Shown one piece after another: positions 6,157-14,160 of a stretch of DNA of 21,455 bases. Origin of the DNA: Candidatus Brocadiia bacterium (GTDB lineage: Bacteria; Planctomycetota; MHYJ01; WSZJ01); contig JABWAY010000029.1 in NCBI GenBank assembly GCA_013360825.1, positions 1-21,455 on the forward strand, in the 5' to 3' direction. The position numbers and the translations under genes are program-made. Numbering within the stretch: position 1 is the stretch's first letter; each line of letters opens with the position of its first letter. The notes under the pieces are model-generated. The model was not told where the DNA came from and made no database searches. It was given only the letters and a program-made list of their open reading frames with translations.

Positions 6157-7431
6157 TCAGACCGCCGTCAGCCGGTCCACCCCCATGTACGGCCGCAGCA
6201 CCTCCGGAATCACGACGCTTCCGTCCGCCTGCTGAAAATTCTCGAGGATCCCCACGACGATGCGGGGAAGTGCGAGGCCGGAGCCGTTCAGGGTGTGGAC
6301 GTACCGGAGCTTCCCGTCCGTGTCCCGGAACCGGATCCCCGCCCGCCGGGCCTGGAACTCGCCGAAGTTCGAGCAGCTGGACACCTCGATCCACCGGTCC
6401 ACCCCCGCCGCGTGCACCTCGAGGTCGTACTGCTTCTGGTTGCTGAACCCCATCCCCGCCGTCGCGATCAGCACCCGCCGCCAGGGCAGCCCGAGCCGGT
6501 TCAGCAGCACCTCCGCGTTCGCCGTCAGCTTCTCGTGCTCCGCCTCGCTCTCCTCCGGCCGCGTCCACTTCACCATCTCCACCTTGTCGAACTGGTGCAC
6601 CCGGATCATCCCGCGCGTGTCCTTCCCCGCCGCCCCCGCCTCGCGGCGGAAACAGAGGCTGAACGCGCAGTGGAGGAGCGGAAGCTTCTCGGCCGGCAGG
6701 ATCTCGTCCCGGTAGATGTTCGTGACCGGGACCTCGGCCGTCGGAATGAGGTAGAGAGGGTCGTCCTTCAGCTTGTACATCTCCTCCTCGAACTTCGGCA
6801 GCTGCCCCGTCCCCACCATCGTGTCCCGCAACACCAGCACCGGCGGATAGACCTCGGTGTACCCGTGCTCCCGCGTGTGGACGTCGATGAACCACGCCAC
6901 CAGCGCCCGCTGCAGCCGCGCCCCCAGCCCCGTAAACAGCACAAACCCGCTGCCGCTGATCTTCGCCGCCCTGTCGAAGTCCACCACCCCCAGCTTCGGC
7001 CCCAGATCCCAGTGCGCCTGCGGCTTGAACCCGAACGCCGGCTTCGCACCCCCCTCTTTCACCACACGGTTGTGCGTCTCCTCCGGCCCCACCGGCACGT
7101 CGTCCTGCGGAATGTTCGGCAGATCCAGCACCAGCCGGTCCCGCTCCCCCTCCAGCGCCTTCGCCTCGTCCTCCAGCGCCTTCCGCCGGTCCGAGAGTTC
7201 CTTCAGCCGCACCTTCAGCTTCTCCCCCTCCGCGCGGTTCTCCTTCATCAGCCGCCCCATGTCCCTGTTCGCGGCATTCGACTCCGCCTGCAGCTTCTGC
7301 GCCTCCGTCGTCGCGTGCCGCCACTTCTCGTCCGCCGCCAGCACCGCGTCCACGTCCGCCTTCGCCTTCTTCGCCGCAATCGCTCCGCGCACCCGGTCGG
7401 GATGCGAACGGATCAGCTGGATGTCGAGCAT
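6157..7431 (-). CDS. serS: Seryl-tRNA synthetase
   Basis: The 424-residue protein is a complete class II seryl-tRNA synthetase. The N-terminus MLDIQLIRSHPDRVRGAI leads into a charged coiled-coil arm (about 30-105) that grips the long variable arm of tRNA-Ser. It is followed by LDLPNIPQDDVPVG. Motif 2 is recognisable in CFRREAGAAGKDTRGMIRVH, and the region before motif 3 in WIEVSSCSNFGEFQARR. Motif 3 is NGSGLALPRIVVGILENFQ. The enzyme charges tRNA-Ser, and tRNA-Sec where present, in the cytoplasm. The ATG at 7431 follows a GGGAGA ribosome site. A possible -10 (TAGCCT, minus strand, 7466-7461) gives a short leader. It is divergent from the rhomboid-like gene at 7519. Confidence 0.97.
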   Translation of the reverse strand: MLDIQLIRSHPDRVRGAIAAKKAKADVDAVLAADEKWRHATTEAQKLQAESNAANRDMGRLMKENRAEGEKLKVRLKELSDRRKALEDEAKALEGERDRLVLDLPNIPQDDVPVGPEETHNRVVKEGGAKPAFGFKPQAHWDLGPKLGVVDFDRAAKISGSGFVLFTGLGARLQRALVAWFIDVHTREHGYTEVYPPVLVLRDTMVGTGQLPKFEEEMYKLKDDPLYLIPTAEVPVTNIYRDEILPAEKLPLLHCAFSLCFRREAGAAGKDTRGMIRVHQFDKVEMVKWTRPEESEAEHEKLTANAEVLLNRLGLPWRRVLIATAGMGFSNQKQYDLEVHAAGVDRWIEVSSCSNFGEFQARRAGIRFRDTDGKLRYVHTLNGSGLALPRIVVGILENFQQADGSVVIPEVLRPYMGVDRLTAV

Positions 7432-7506
7432 GGAACGTCTCCCTGGAAGTGAAGCGGAGAAGGCTACCGGACCCGCGGCGTGCGGGCAAGCCGCGCGGTT
7501 CCCGGC

Positions 7507-7512
7507 TATCAT
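7507..7512 (+). promoter_or_regulatory. Leaderless-type -10 box of rhomboid-like gene
   Basis: TATCAT is followed by exactly six bases and the ATG at 7519, the same geometry as at 276 and 4899. No Shine-Dalgarno sequence is seen and the -35 region is not recognisable. Confidence 0.4.
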
Positions 7513-7518
7513 GGCGGC

Positions 7519-8343
7519 ATGGGTGATCGGGACTACTTCCGGGATTCAGAACCGCCGCGCCGCCGCCTCGGGCTCGCGATCTGGATCATCATCGTGTGCG
7601 TCGGCATCCACGCGTTCCAGCTGCTCTGGCAGTACGTCATCTTCCGCTCCTCGCCCCACGCCCACGACCTCGACCGGTACTTCGCCCTCCACCCCCTCGA
7701 CGTCGTCCACCGGTTCCGCATCTGGCAGGTCCTCACCTGCGTCTTCCTCAGCCACGACACCCTCCAGCTCCTCTTCGACATGCTCCCCATCTTCTTCTTC
7801 GGCCGGATGATCGAGGAGACGTTCGGGAAACGGCAGCTGGCGACCGTCTGCGTCGCGGGTTCGGTCCTCTCCTCTCTGGCCTTCGTCGTGATCGCCTGGA
7901 TCTCCGGCTTCCCGGGCACGGCCTGGGCAGGCGCCACGGGCGCCGTCATGGCGATCCTCGTCGTGAGCGCGCTTCAGTGGCCGAACACCTCCGTCATCTT
8001 TTTCTTCATCCCGATGCCGCTGAAGTATCTCTGCCTCCTCCTGGTCGCGGTCTACGCCGCGCACGGGGTCCGCACCCTCGGGGTCGGCGCCGCCGCGCCT
8101 CTCGCAGGGGCGGCATTCGGGCTCGCCTACTGGAAGCTCAAGGACCGGGTCTCCGCGACCCTGGTGCGGTGGGACGAGCAGCACGCGCGCCGGGAGCGAC
8201 GGAAGGACGAGGAGAAGCGGATCAACCAGGAGGGCCGGATCGACGGGATCCTGGAGAAGATCGCCCGGGAGGGGATCCAGTCGCTCACGGCCGAGGAACG
8301 GCGGCTGCTGGACGAAGCGAGCCGGAGAAAGCGGTCGCCGTGA
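7519..8343 (+). CDS. Rhomboid-fold membrane protein, catalytic residues lost (pseudoprotease)
   Basis: The 274-residue protein has six membrane segments in the rhomboid order. It also has the soluble C-terminal tail common in bacterial rhomboids (IDGILEKIAREGIQSLTAEE, 241-260). The helix with the family pattern HLLFNML reads QLLFDML here, so the usual His is Q83 and the usual Asn is D87. The serine motif GxSG is GATG (138-141), with T140 in place of Ser. In the last membrane helix the usual His aligns with P194 (AAAPLAGAAFGL). All four active-site positions are therefore substituted while the fold residues (FFGRMIEE, AFGL) remain. Known inactive rhomboids bind membrane proteins without cutting them; a similar role here is inference. 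The stop overlaps the GTG of the next gene. Fold call secure; the inactivity rests on my alignment. Confidence 0.82.
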   Translation: MGDRDYFRDSEPPRRRLGLAIWIIIVCVGIHAFQLLWQYVIFRSSPHAHDLDRYFALHPLDVVHRFRIWQVLTCVFLSHDTLQLLFDMLPIFFFGRMIEETFGKRQLATVCVAGSVLSSLAFVVIAWISGFPGTAWAGATGAVMAILVVSALQWPNTSVIFFFIPMPLKYLCLLLVAVYAAHGVRTLGVGAAAPLAGAAFGLAYWKLKDRVSATLVRWDEQHARRERRKDEEKRINQEGRIDGILEKIAREGIQSLTAEERRLLDEASRRKRSP

Positions 8344-9185
8344 GACCCTCGACGAAGGTGAAGATTGCGGCGATCGCGGGCTCGGCCGCGGTTCTTGCGG
8401 GGCTCACCGTCGGGCTCCCCCGGCTCTCCGCCTGGATGCGGCGGGGCGGGAACGGCCTGTCGGTCGCGGAGTCGGACTACTTCGAGGTTCACGCCGCCGA
8501 CGCCGCCGGCGCCGCCGACCTGGGGCGCAAGGCCGACCGGTTCGTCCGGGAGATGGCCGGACAGTACGCGTCGCTGGGATTCGTCGTCCCGCAGGACCCC
8601 GTCCCGGTCTACCTGTTTCCCGCCCACGAGGACTTCGCCCGCCACGCCCGGTTCCGGACCGGGTCCGGCCTGGAGAACAACGGCGGGTACTTCAGCCCCG
8701 CGGAAATGGCGATCGCGCTGGTCGGGACCGATGAGACCGCACTCCGGCACGAACTGACCCACCTCCTGGCGCACGTCGCCTGGCCCGGCGCCGACCTGAC
8801 CCCCTGGTTCAGCGAAGGACACGCGCAATGGCACGAGGCCGGGCCCCGGGGCGGGATTCCCGTCGTTGCCCTGGCCGCATGCCGCCACCTGTACGCCGAC
8901 CGGCCCCTTCCCCCGATCGACCTCCTGGTCGAACTGGACCGCGGGGCATTCACGGCCGCCGGGAACAGCGACGCCTACGCGCTCGTCGCGATCCTCTACT
9001 CCTGGCTGGCCACCGAGCGCCCGGAAGCGCTCGCGCGGATCACGCGCCTCGAGCTGCAGCCCGGCACCCCCTCGGCGCAGCAGTTTTCCGCCGCGCTGAA
9101 GGAGGACCTGGAGGGCGCCCGGAACGACTGGGAGCGCTGGTTCCGGAACCTCGGCGGTTCCGCCGGGGGAGATCCGGGGCGCTGA
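8340..9185 (+). CDS. Membrane-anchored HEXXH metallopeptidase (gluzincin-like)
   Basis: The 281-residue protein begins with a single hydrophobic segment (about 8-26) that acts as a membrane anchor or uncleaved signal. The HEXXH zinc motif is HELTH (137-141), and WFSEGHAQW follows with E159 as the likely third zinc ligand, the pattern of Peptidase_MA-type gluzincins. The catalytic domain would face the periplasm. The C-terminus has helical segments ending around WERWFRNLGG. The GTG start at 8340 overlaps the rhomboid-like gene's TGA in a GTGA junction, so the two are translationally coupled and probably work together. Substrate unknown. A convergent terminator hairpin lies 24 bases after the stop. 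Confidence 0.78.
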   Translation: MRPSTKVKIAAIAGSAAVLAGLTVGLPRLSAWMRRGGNGLSVAESDYFEVHAADAAGAADLGRKADRFVREMAGQYASLGFVVPQDPVPVYLFPAHEDFARHARFRTGSGLENNGGYFSPAEMAIALVGTDETALRHELTHLLAHVAWPGADLTPWFSEGHAQWHEAGPRGGIPVVALAACRHLYADRPLPPIDLLVELDRGAFTAAGNSDAYALVAILYSWLATERPEALARITRLELQPGTPSAQQFSAALKEDLEGARNDWERWFRNLGGSAGGDPGR

Positions 9186-9199
9186 GGCGCGTCCCGGGC

Positions 9200-9238
9200 A
9201 AAAGAAACCGGGCGTCTCCGGTTCCCCGGAAACGCCCG
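9200..9238 (-). terminator. Rho-independent terminator after the candidate selenoprotein gene
   Basis: On the minus strand a 13-position stem with one mismatch (9238-9226 with 9221-9209, loop of four) is followed by TTTCTTTT. It starts 26 bases beyond the TAG at 9265, but about 150 bases beyond the TGA at 9391. The hairpin alone could also serve the convergent peptidase gene. Confidence 0.8.
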
Positions 9239-9264
9239 ATTGAGTTCACACCGATGAGGACGTC

Positions 9265-10530
9265 CTACTTCTGCTTCCACTCGCTCCGGACTTCCCCGAA
9301 CAGCCTCTTGTACCGGCTCTCCATCAGCTGCACCTTGAACGGCCCCGGATCGTTGCCTACGCTCCCGGCGTAGTCCTGCGGGGTGCCCCCTCAGCAGAGT
9401 GCCATCTTTCCCTTCTGCGCCTGCTGGTTGGTCTTGGTGTTGATCACCGTCACCACGGGAGTGAACGCCGGCGGGACGAAGTTGTAGTATTCCTCGCCGC
9501 CCTTGCCGTAGACGTGCACCGAGTCGACGGTGATGGAGACTGAAGAGCCGTTCAGGTCGAAGTCGAAGCCGATCGTGAGGTCCATCCCCCACGCGACCTG
9601 GGCGGTCTCACCGGCCTTGACCTCGATCGGGAGCATGGATCCCTTTTTCATCATCGCAGCCTGTCCGCCGCCGACGGCCCTGGTCTCGCCGCCGACGAAT
9701 TCCCAGTTCCCGACCGGGACGACGACGGCCTTGTCTTTCCCGATCGCGAAATCGACGAACGTCTGACCGTTCTGGAAGACGGCCGAGGCCAGGAGGCCGA
9801 GCGACTTGTGGCCGCTGCGCGCGTCCAGCTTCCCGGTTTCCCCCGAGTACTCCCTGGTGTAGATCTTCTTGCCGTCGGCCGAGACCTTGACCTGGTAAAG
9901 CGTGCCGCCGATGCTTGCGATCTCGCTCAGCGGGGCCGCGTACCCGGTCAGGCCGACGCTGATCGCGTCCTTGCCGTTTTCGTCGTACCGGCCGTTGGAG
10001 TTGTCATCCAGGATGCCGACCTGGACCTTGTTGATGGTCGCGGTCCAGTACCCGCTGCGCTGCCAGGCCCACGAGGCGCCGCGTCCCTTGAGGAAGCGGA
10101 CGGCGTAGGGGGCCGTGGTCCCGTCTTCGTAGGTCAGGGTGACGAGGCAGCTGGAGCCGTCGGTCTTGAGGCGCTCCTCGAACTTACCGTCGTGGTTGCC
10201 GTCGACCTCGATCGCGAATTCCTCCGCCTTCACCGCGACGCCGTCCTTGCCGTTGACGGGGAGAGGAAGGACCTGCTGGCCGTTCCGGTTCGCGACGGCG
10301 GCGGTCGTCCCCATGTAGGTCTTGATCGACCAGTCCTTGAGGACCGGGACGTAGGTCGCATCGTGCGCCTTCCAGCCCTGGGCTTCGAGCCCCGGCTCTG
10401 CGGCGTTCGGGTTCCCCGCCGGCGTCTTATTGGCCGGTTTATCGGGTTGGACCTGGGTTCCCCCTCCGGGCTCGGCGAGCACAAGGCCCGCGGAGACGAA
10501 GAGTGCCCAGGGTGTCAGGCCCCATTTCAT
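9265..10530 (-). CDS. Secreted protein with in-frame TGA: candidate selenoprotein (Cys-Sec)
   Basis: Read with TGA (9393-9391) as selenocysteine the protein has 421 residues; ended at the TGA it has 379. It starts with a signal peptide (1-19, cleavage after VLA) and a Pro-rich linker. A beta-rich body follows with calcium-loop-like stretches VDGNHDGKFEE (109-119) and DDNSNGRYDENG (175-186). The last residues before the TGA are KGKMALC, giving a C379-U380 pair, then GGTPQDYAGS and a charged helix ending SEWKQK before TAG. The 41 extra codons have G or C at 38 third positions. A 6-bp hairpin 18 bases after the TGA fits a bacterial SECIS, and the terminator follows the TAG. The ATG has an AGGGAGG ribosome site. 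Function unknown; an exported redox role through the Cys-Sec pair is inference. A chance stop mutation cannot be excluded. Confidence 0.72.
9345..9390 (-). promoter_or_regulatory. Candidate bacterial SECIS element
   Basis: Directly after the TGA, the minus strand forms a perfect 6-bp stem CTACGC/GCGTAG (9373-9368 with 9362-9357) with loop CGGGA (9367-9363). The loop starts 24 bases after the TGA and has G at its second position, which fits the published bSECIS rules (loop 16-37 bases away, G in the first two loop positions). A lower stem CCCCG/CGGGG (9383-9379 with 9347-9343) could extend it. Confidence 0.6.
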
Positions 10531-10843
10531 GCTTAAACCTCCCTCTGAGAGTGAGCGGCTGGATTCGTGCGACGTGGGGACGGCTGAGTCCCGGATTCCG
10601 CGGCATCGGGCGTGGAAGTGCGAATCCCGACGTCGCAGCCTATATAAGGTAGCAAAGGGCGTACCCTGCTTGAGCGCGATCGGCGCAGTGTAACATCAAT
10701 TGATACAATGACTTATGAATCAAAGACGGGAGAAGTCAGGATTCGTGCGTGTAAAGAAGCGCTTACAGAATCCCCCGATACGCCGCATAACTCTTTATAG
10801 GTCAAAGAATTAACTCGCTCTCTCAAAAATCGTAAGACCCCCC
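10531..10843. other. AT-rich intergenic island
   Basis: This 313-base gap between the candidate selenoprotein gene and the HDOD gene holds no convincing gene. About 10630-10840 is much richer in A and T than the rest of the window, as expected for a regulatory region. It includes TATATA-like and TTGACC-like pieces on the minus strand (around 10640 and 10800), but no promoter with good spacing. The 11-mer GGATTCGTGCG occurs twice in direct orientation (10561-10571 and 10739-10749). Confidence 0.5.
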
Positions 10844-11731
10844 TTACAGCGCGCCCTCGTCCATCGCCCCACTCACCCGCAACACCATCTCCCCCAGCGC
10901 CCGCTCACTGTCGGCCGCCGCCATCATCTCGAAGTAGTCCTCCTGCGGCAACCCCACCGCGCCCCACGCCGCCTCGTCATACCGGAACTCCTCGCACGAT
11001 CCGGCACACGCCACACCGCGCATCTTCGCGGCGTGATCCGCAAAATGCAGTGCCGCCGCCAGTTTCCCGGCCTCCCACGGCCGGTCCCCGTGATGGTTCG
11101 CGATCGCCTCCTCAAGCTCCTTCGGCAGCCCCCAGCCCCGCGCCATCCAGGCCCCGACCTCCGCGTGCGTCGTCGCGAACACCGAACCTTCGACCGCCGC
11201 AAACGACGCGCGCCGCTCCTCCGCCAGCCGCACGATCGCCGCATGCTGCTCCTGAAAATGCCCGAGGAAGACGAGCTTCCCCGCGTCGTGCACCAGCCCG
11301 AGCACGAACGCAGACTCCGGCTCCTTCACCTCCATCCGGAGCGCCATCCGCCTCATCAGCCCCGCCACCACCGCGCTGTGCATCCAGAACCTGGAAAATT
11401 CCTCCCGCCGGCGCCCCGACAGCGAACGGAACAGCCGGAGCATCGAGACGGAAAGCACGAGCGTCTTGATCCGGCCGAATCCGAGAAGCGCAATCGCGCG
11501 CGTCAGATCCGAGACCTTCTGCGGAAGCCCGTAGAACGCCGAGTTCACGAGTTTCAGGATCTGACTGGAGAGCGACGCGTCCCGGACGAGGACCTGGGTC
11601 ACATCCGGCGCCGAACTCGCCGGATCCTCGAGCATGCTCAGCACGAACGTGGTGATCTCGGGAAGCGTCGGCAGGCTGTCCACGCGGCGCTGGACATCGG
11701 CAAGCGTCATTCTGTCCTGTGGTCTATTCAT
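10844..11731 (-). CDS. HDOD-domain signalling protein
   Basis: The 295-residue protein is almost entirely an HDOD domain. It opens with RRVDSLPTLPEITTFVLSML, then SLSSQILKLVNSAFYGLP (53-70) and AIALLGFGRIKTLVLSVSM. The HD-like core follows: GLVHDAGKL with H148-D149, H189 in TTHAEVGAWMARGWGLP, and ANHHGD (211-216). HDOD proteins act in bacterial signalling, motility and surface behaviour, mostly as protein-binding modules; nuclease or phosphodiesterase activity is usually unproven. There is no second domain. The ATG at 11731 lies eight bases after a TACTCT box. An ATG at 11710 with AGGA four bases upstream is a plausible alternative start. Its partner and output are unknown. Confidence 0.85.
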   Translation of the reverse strand: MNRPQDRMTLADVQRRVDSLPTLPEITTFVLSMLEDPASSAPDVTQVLVRDASLSSQILKLVNSAFYGLPQKVSDLTRAIALLGFGRIKTLVLSVSMLRLFRSLSGRRREEFSRFWMHSAVVAGLMRRMALRMEVKEPESAFVLGLVHDAGKLVFLGHFQEQHAAIVRLAEERRASFAAVEGSVFATTHAEVGAWMARGWGLPKELEEAIANHHGDRPWEAGKLAAALHFADHAAKMRGVACAGSCEEFRYDEAAWGAVGLPQEDYFEMMAAADSERALGEMVLRVSGAMDEGAL

Positions 11732-11739
11732 AAAGGGCA

Positions 11740-11745
11740 AGAGTA
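11740..11745 (-). promoter_or_regulatory. -10-like box of the HDOD gene
   Basis: TACTCT on the minus strand ends eight bases before the ATG at 11731, again implying an almost leaderless mRNA. No good -35 was found. Confidence 0.3.
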
Positions 11746-11793
11746 CCAGATTCCCCGGGGGTCCGGATGCAACCGGCGGACTCCCGGCACGGC

Positions 11794-11824
11794 AAAAAAA
11801 AACGGGGCGCCGAAGCGCCCCGTT
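11794..11824 (-). terminator. Rho-independent terminator of groEL
   Basis: On the minus strand a perfect 10-bp stem AACGGGGCGC/GCGCCCCGTT (11824-11815 with 11810-11801) closes a TTCG loop and is followed by a T run reaching 11794. It lies 23 bases after the groEL stop. Confidence 0.93.
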
Positions 11825-11847
11825 CCCTGTGTGCCGAGAACCTGCGA

Positions 11848-13479
<1,632 letters not shown>

Positions 13480-13510
13480 CGATCCGTCTCCTCTCGAATG
13501 CAGTTGTGTT

Positions 13511-13526
13511 CCGGCGCTGCCGCCGG
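13511..13526 (-). other. Small hairpin between receiver gene and groEL
   Basis: CCGGCG and CGCCGG form a 6-bp stem with a 4-base loop in the 59-base spacer. There is no T run, so it is a weak candidate attenuator or processing site rather than a clear terminator. Confidence 0.3.
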
Positions 13527-13538
13527 GGTCGGTTTCAC

Positions 13539-13916
13539 TCAGTTTCCGGACTGCGCCAGCGACAACCTCCGCGTGAAGACCGTGATCGTGACCTGCACGA
13601 CCGCGGGCTCCACCGGGATCGGGAGGAACGACCAGCCCCCGGCGTCGGCCACCTGCAGGCGGATCTCCTTCGATTCCGTGGCGCCGACGAAGAGCAGGGG
13701 AACCCTTGCGATCGAGCGAAGGAGTTCGGCGAGGCGCAGTCCAGGGAGATCGGACAGCGCGACGTCGATGATTCCCGCGTCGATCGGCACCGTGCGCGCG
13801 AGGCGCAGGGCGGTTCTTCCGTCTTCGGCGGCCAGGGCGGAGGCTCCCGCGCGTTCCAGGGCTTCCGTCAGCGCAGCCCGGGTCGCCGGGTCGGATTCGG
13901 CGACGAGGATCTGCAT
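13539..13916 (-). CDS. Single-domain response-regulator receiver-like protein
   Basis: The 125-residue protein has the size and strand-helix order of one CheY-like receiver domain. It starts MQILVAESDPATR with the acidic pair E7/D9. The phosphoacceptor position is D51 in AGIIDVALSDLPG, and T80 in FVGATES matches the conserved Thr/Ser. The conserved Lys of the last strand is not evident: the segment reads FLPIPVEP with Ile at that place. No output domain is attached, so it would act through a partner. It lies just upstream of groEL on the same strand. The chosen ATG at 13916 begins right at the first strand; the longer upstream frame is not receiver-like. Phosphorylation competence is uncertain because of the missing Lys. 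Confidence 0.72.
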   Translation of the reverse strand: MQILVAESDPATRAALTEALERAGASALAAEDGRTALRLARTVPIDAGIIDVALSDLPGLRLAELLRSIARVPLLFVGATESKEIRLQVADAGGWSFLPIPVEPAVVQVTITVFTRRLSLAQSGN

Positions 13917-14001
13917 TCGGGGAGGCTGGTTCACGTGGGAATCCGTCCAGGGACAGTCTGGCGTGGGAGGGAGAAAAGCAAACGCGGTGCCGCTGGACCT
14001 G

Positions 14002-14027
14002 AAATGTGGTTCGTCATAACCACATTT
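14002..14027. promoter_or_regulatory. Perfect 10-bp inverted repeat in divergent intergenic region
   Basis: AAATGTGGTT and AACCACATTT flank a six-base spacer. The AT-rich repeat lies 85 bases upstream of the receiver gene and 134 bases upstream of ubiD, on a GC-rich background, which suggests an operator. The regulator is unknown. Confidence 0.45.
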
Positions 14028-14120
14028 GCACACACATCTTATGGTTGACGTTTCCAGACACCCTCCCGTCGCCCCTGCCAACTTGACCCCCGCCAGCCCG
14101 CGACCTGCCACCTCCGGACG

Positions 14121-14149
14121 TTGACCAATCCCCGCCCTCCCCCTACCCT
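14121..14149 (+). promoter_or_regulatory. Candidate promoter of the ubiD-family gene
   Basis: TTGACC (14121-14126), a 17-base spacer and TACCCT (14144-14149) precede the ATG at 14161. The predicted transcript start is only a few bases from the ATG and there is no Shine-Dalgarno sequence, so the mRNA would be nearly leaderless. Confidence 0.4.
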
Positions 14150-14160
14150 CATCCCCCACC

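Noticed and set aside
6116..7489. A 457-codon minus-strand frame overlapping serS
   Set aside because: It is the serS sequence in another frame, with Gly/Ala/Glu-rich low complexity and no domain; serS itself has all class II motifs.
9391..9393. TGA as a general sense codon (Trp or Gly code variant)
   Set aside because: TGA ends many well-defined genes here, including tsf, ubiD, the peptidase and the TetR regulator, and the genome is GC-rich, unlike lineages with recoded TGA.
13480..14160. A CIRCE heat-shock operator for groEL
   Set aside because: No TTAGCACTC-N9-GAGTGCTAA-like repeat is present; the inverted repeat at 14002-14027 has a different sequence and lies upstream of another gene.
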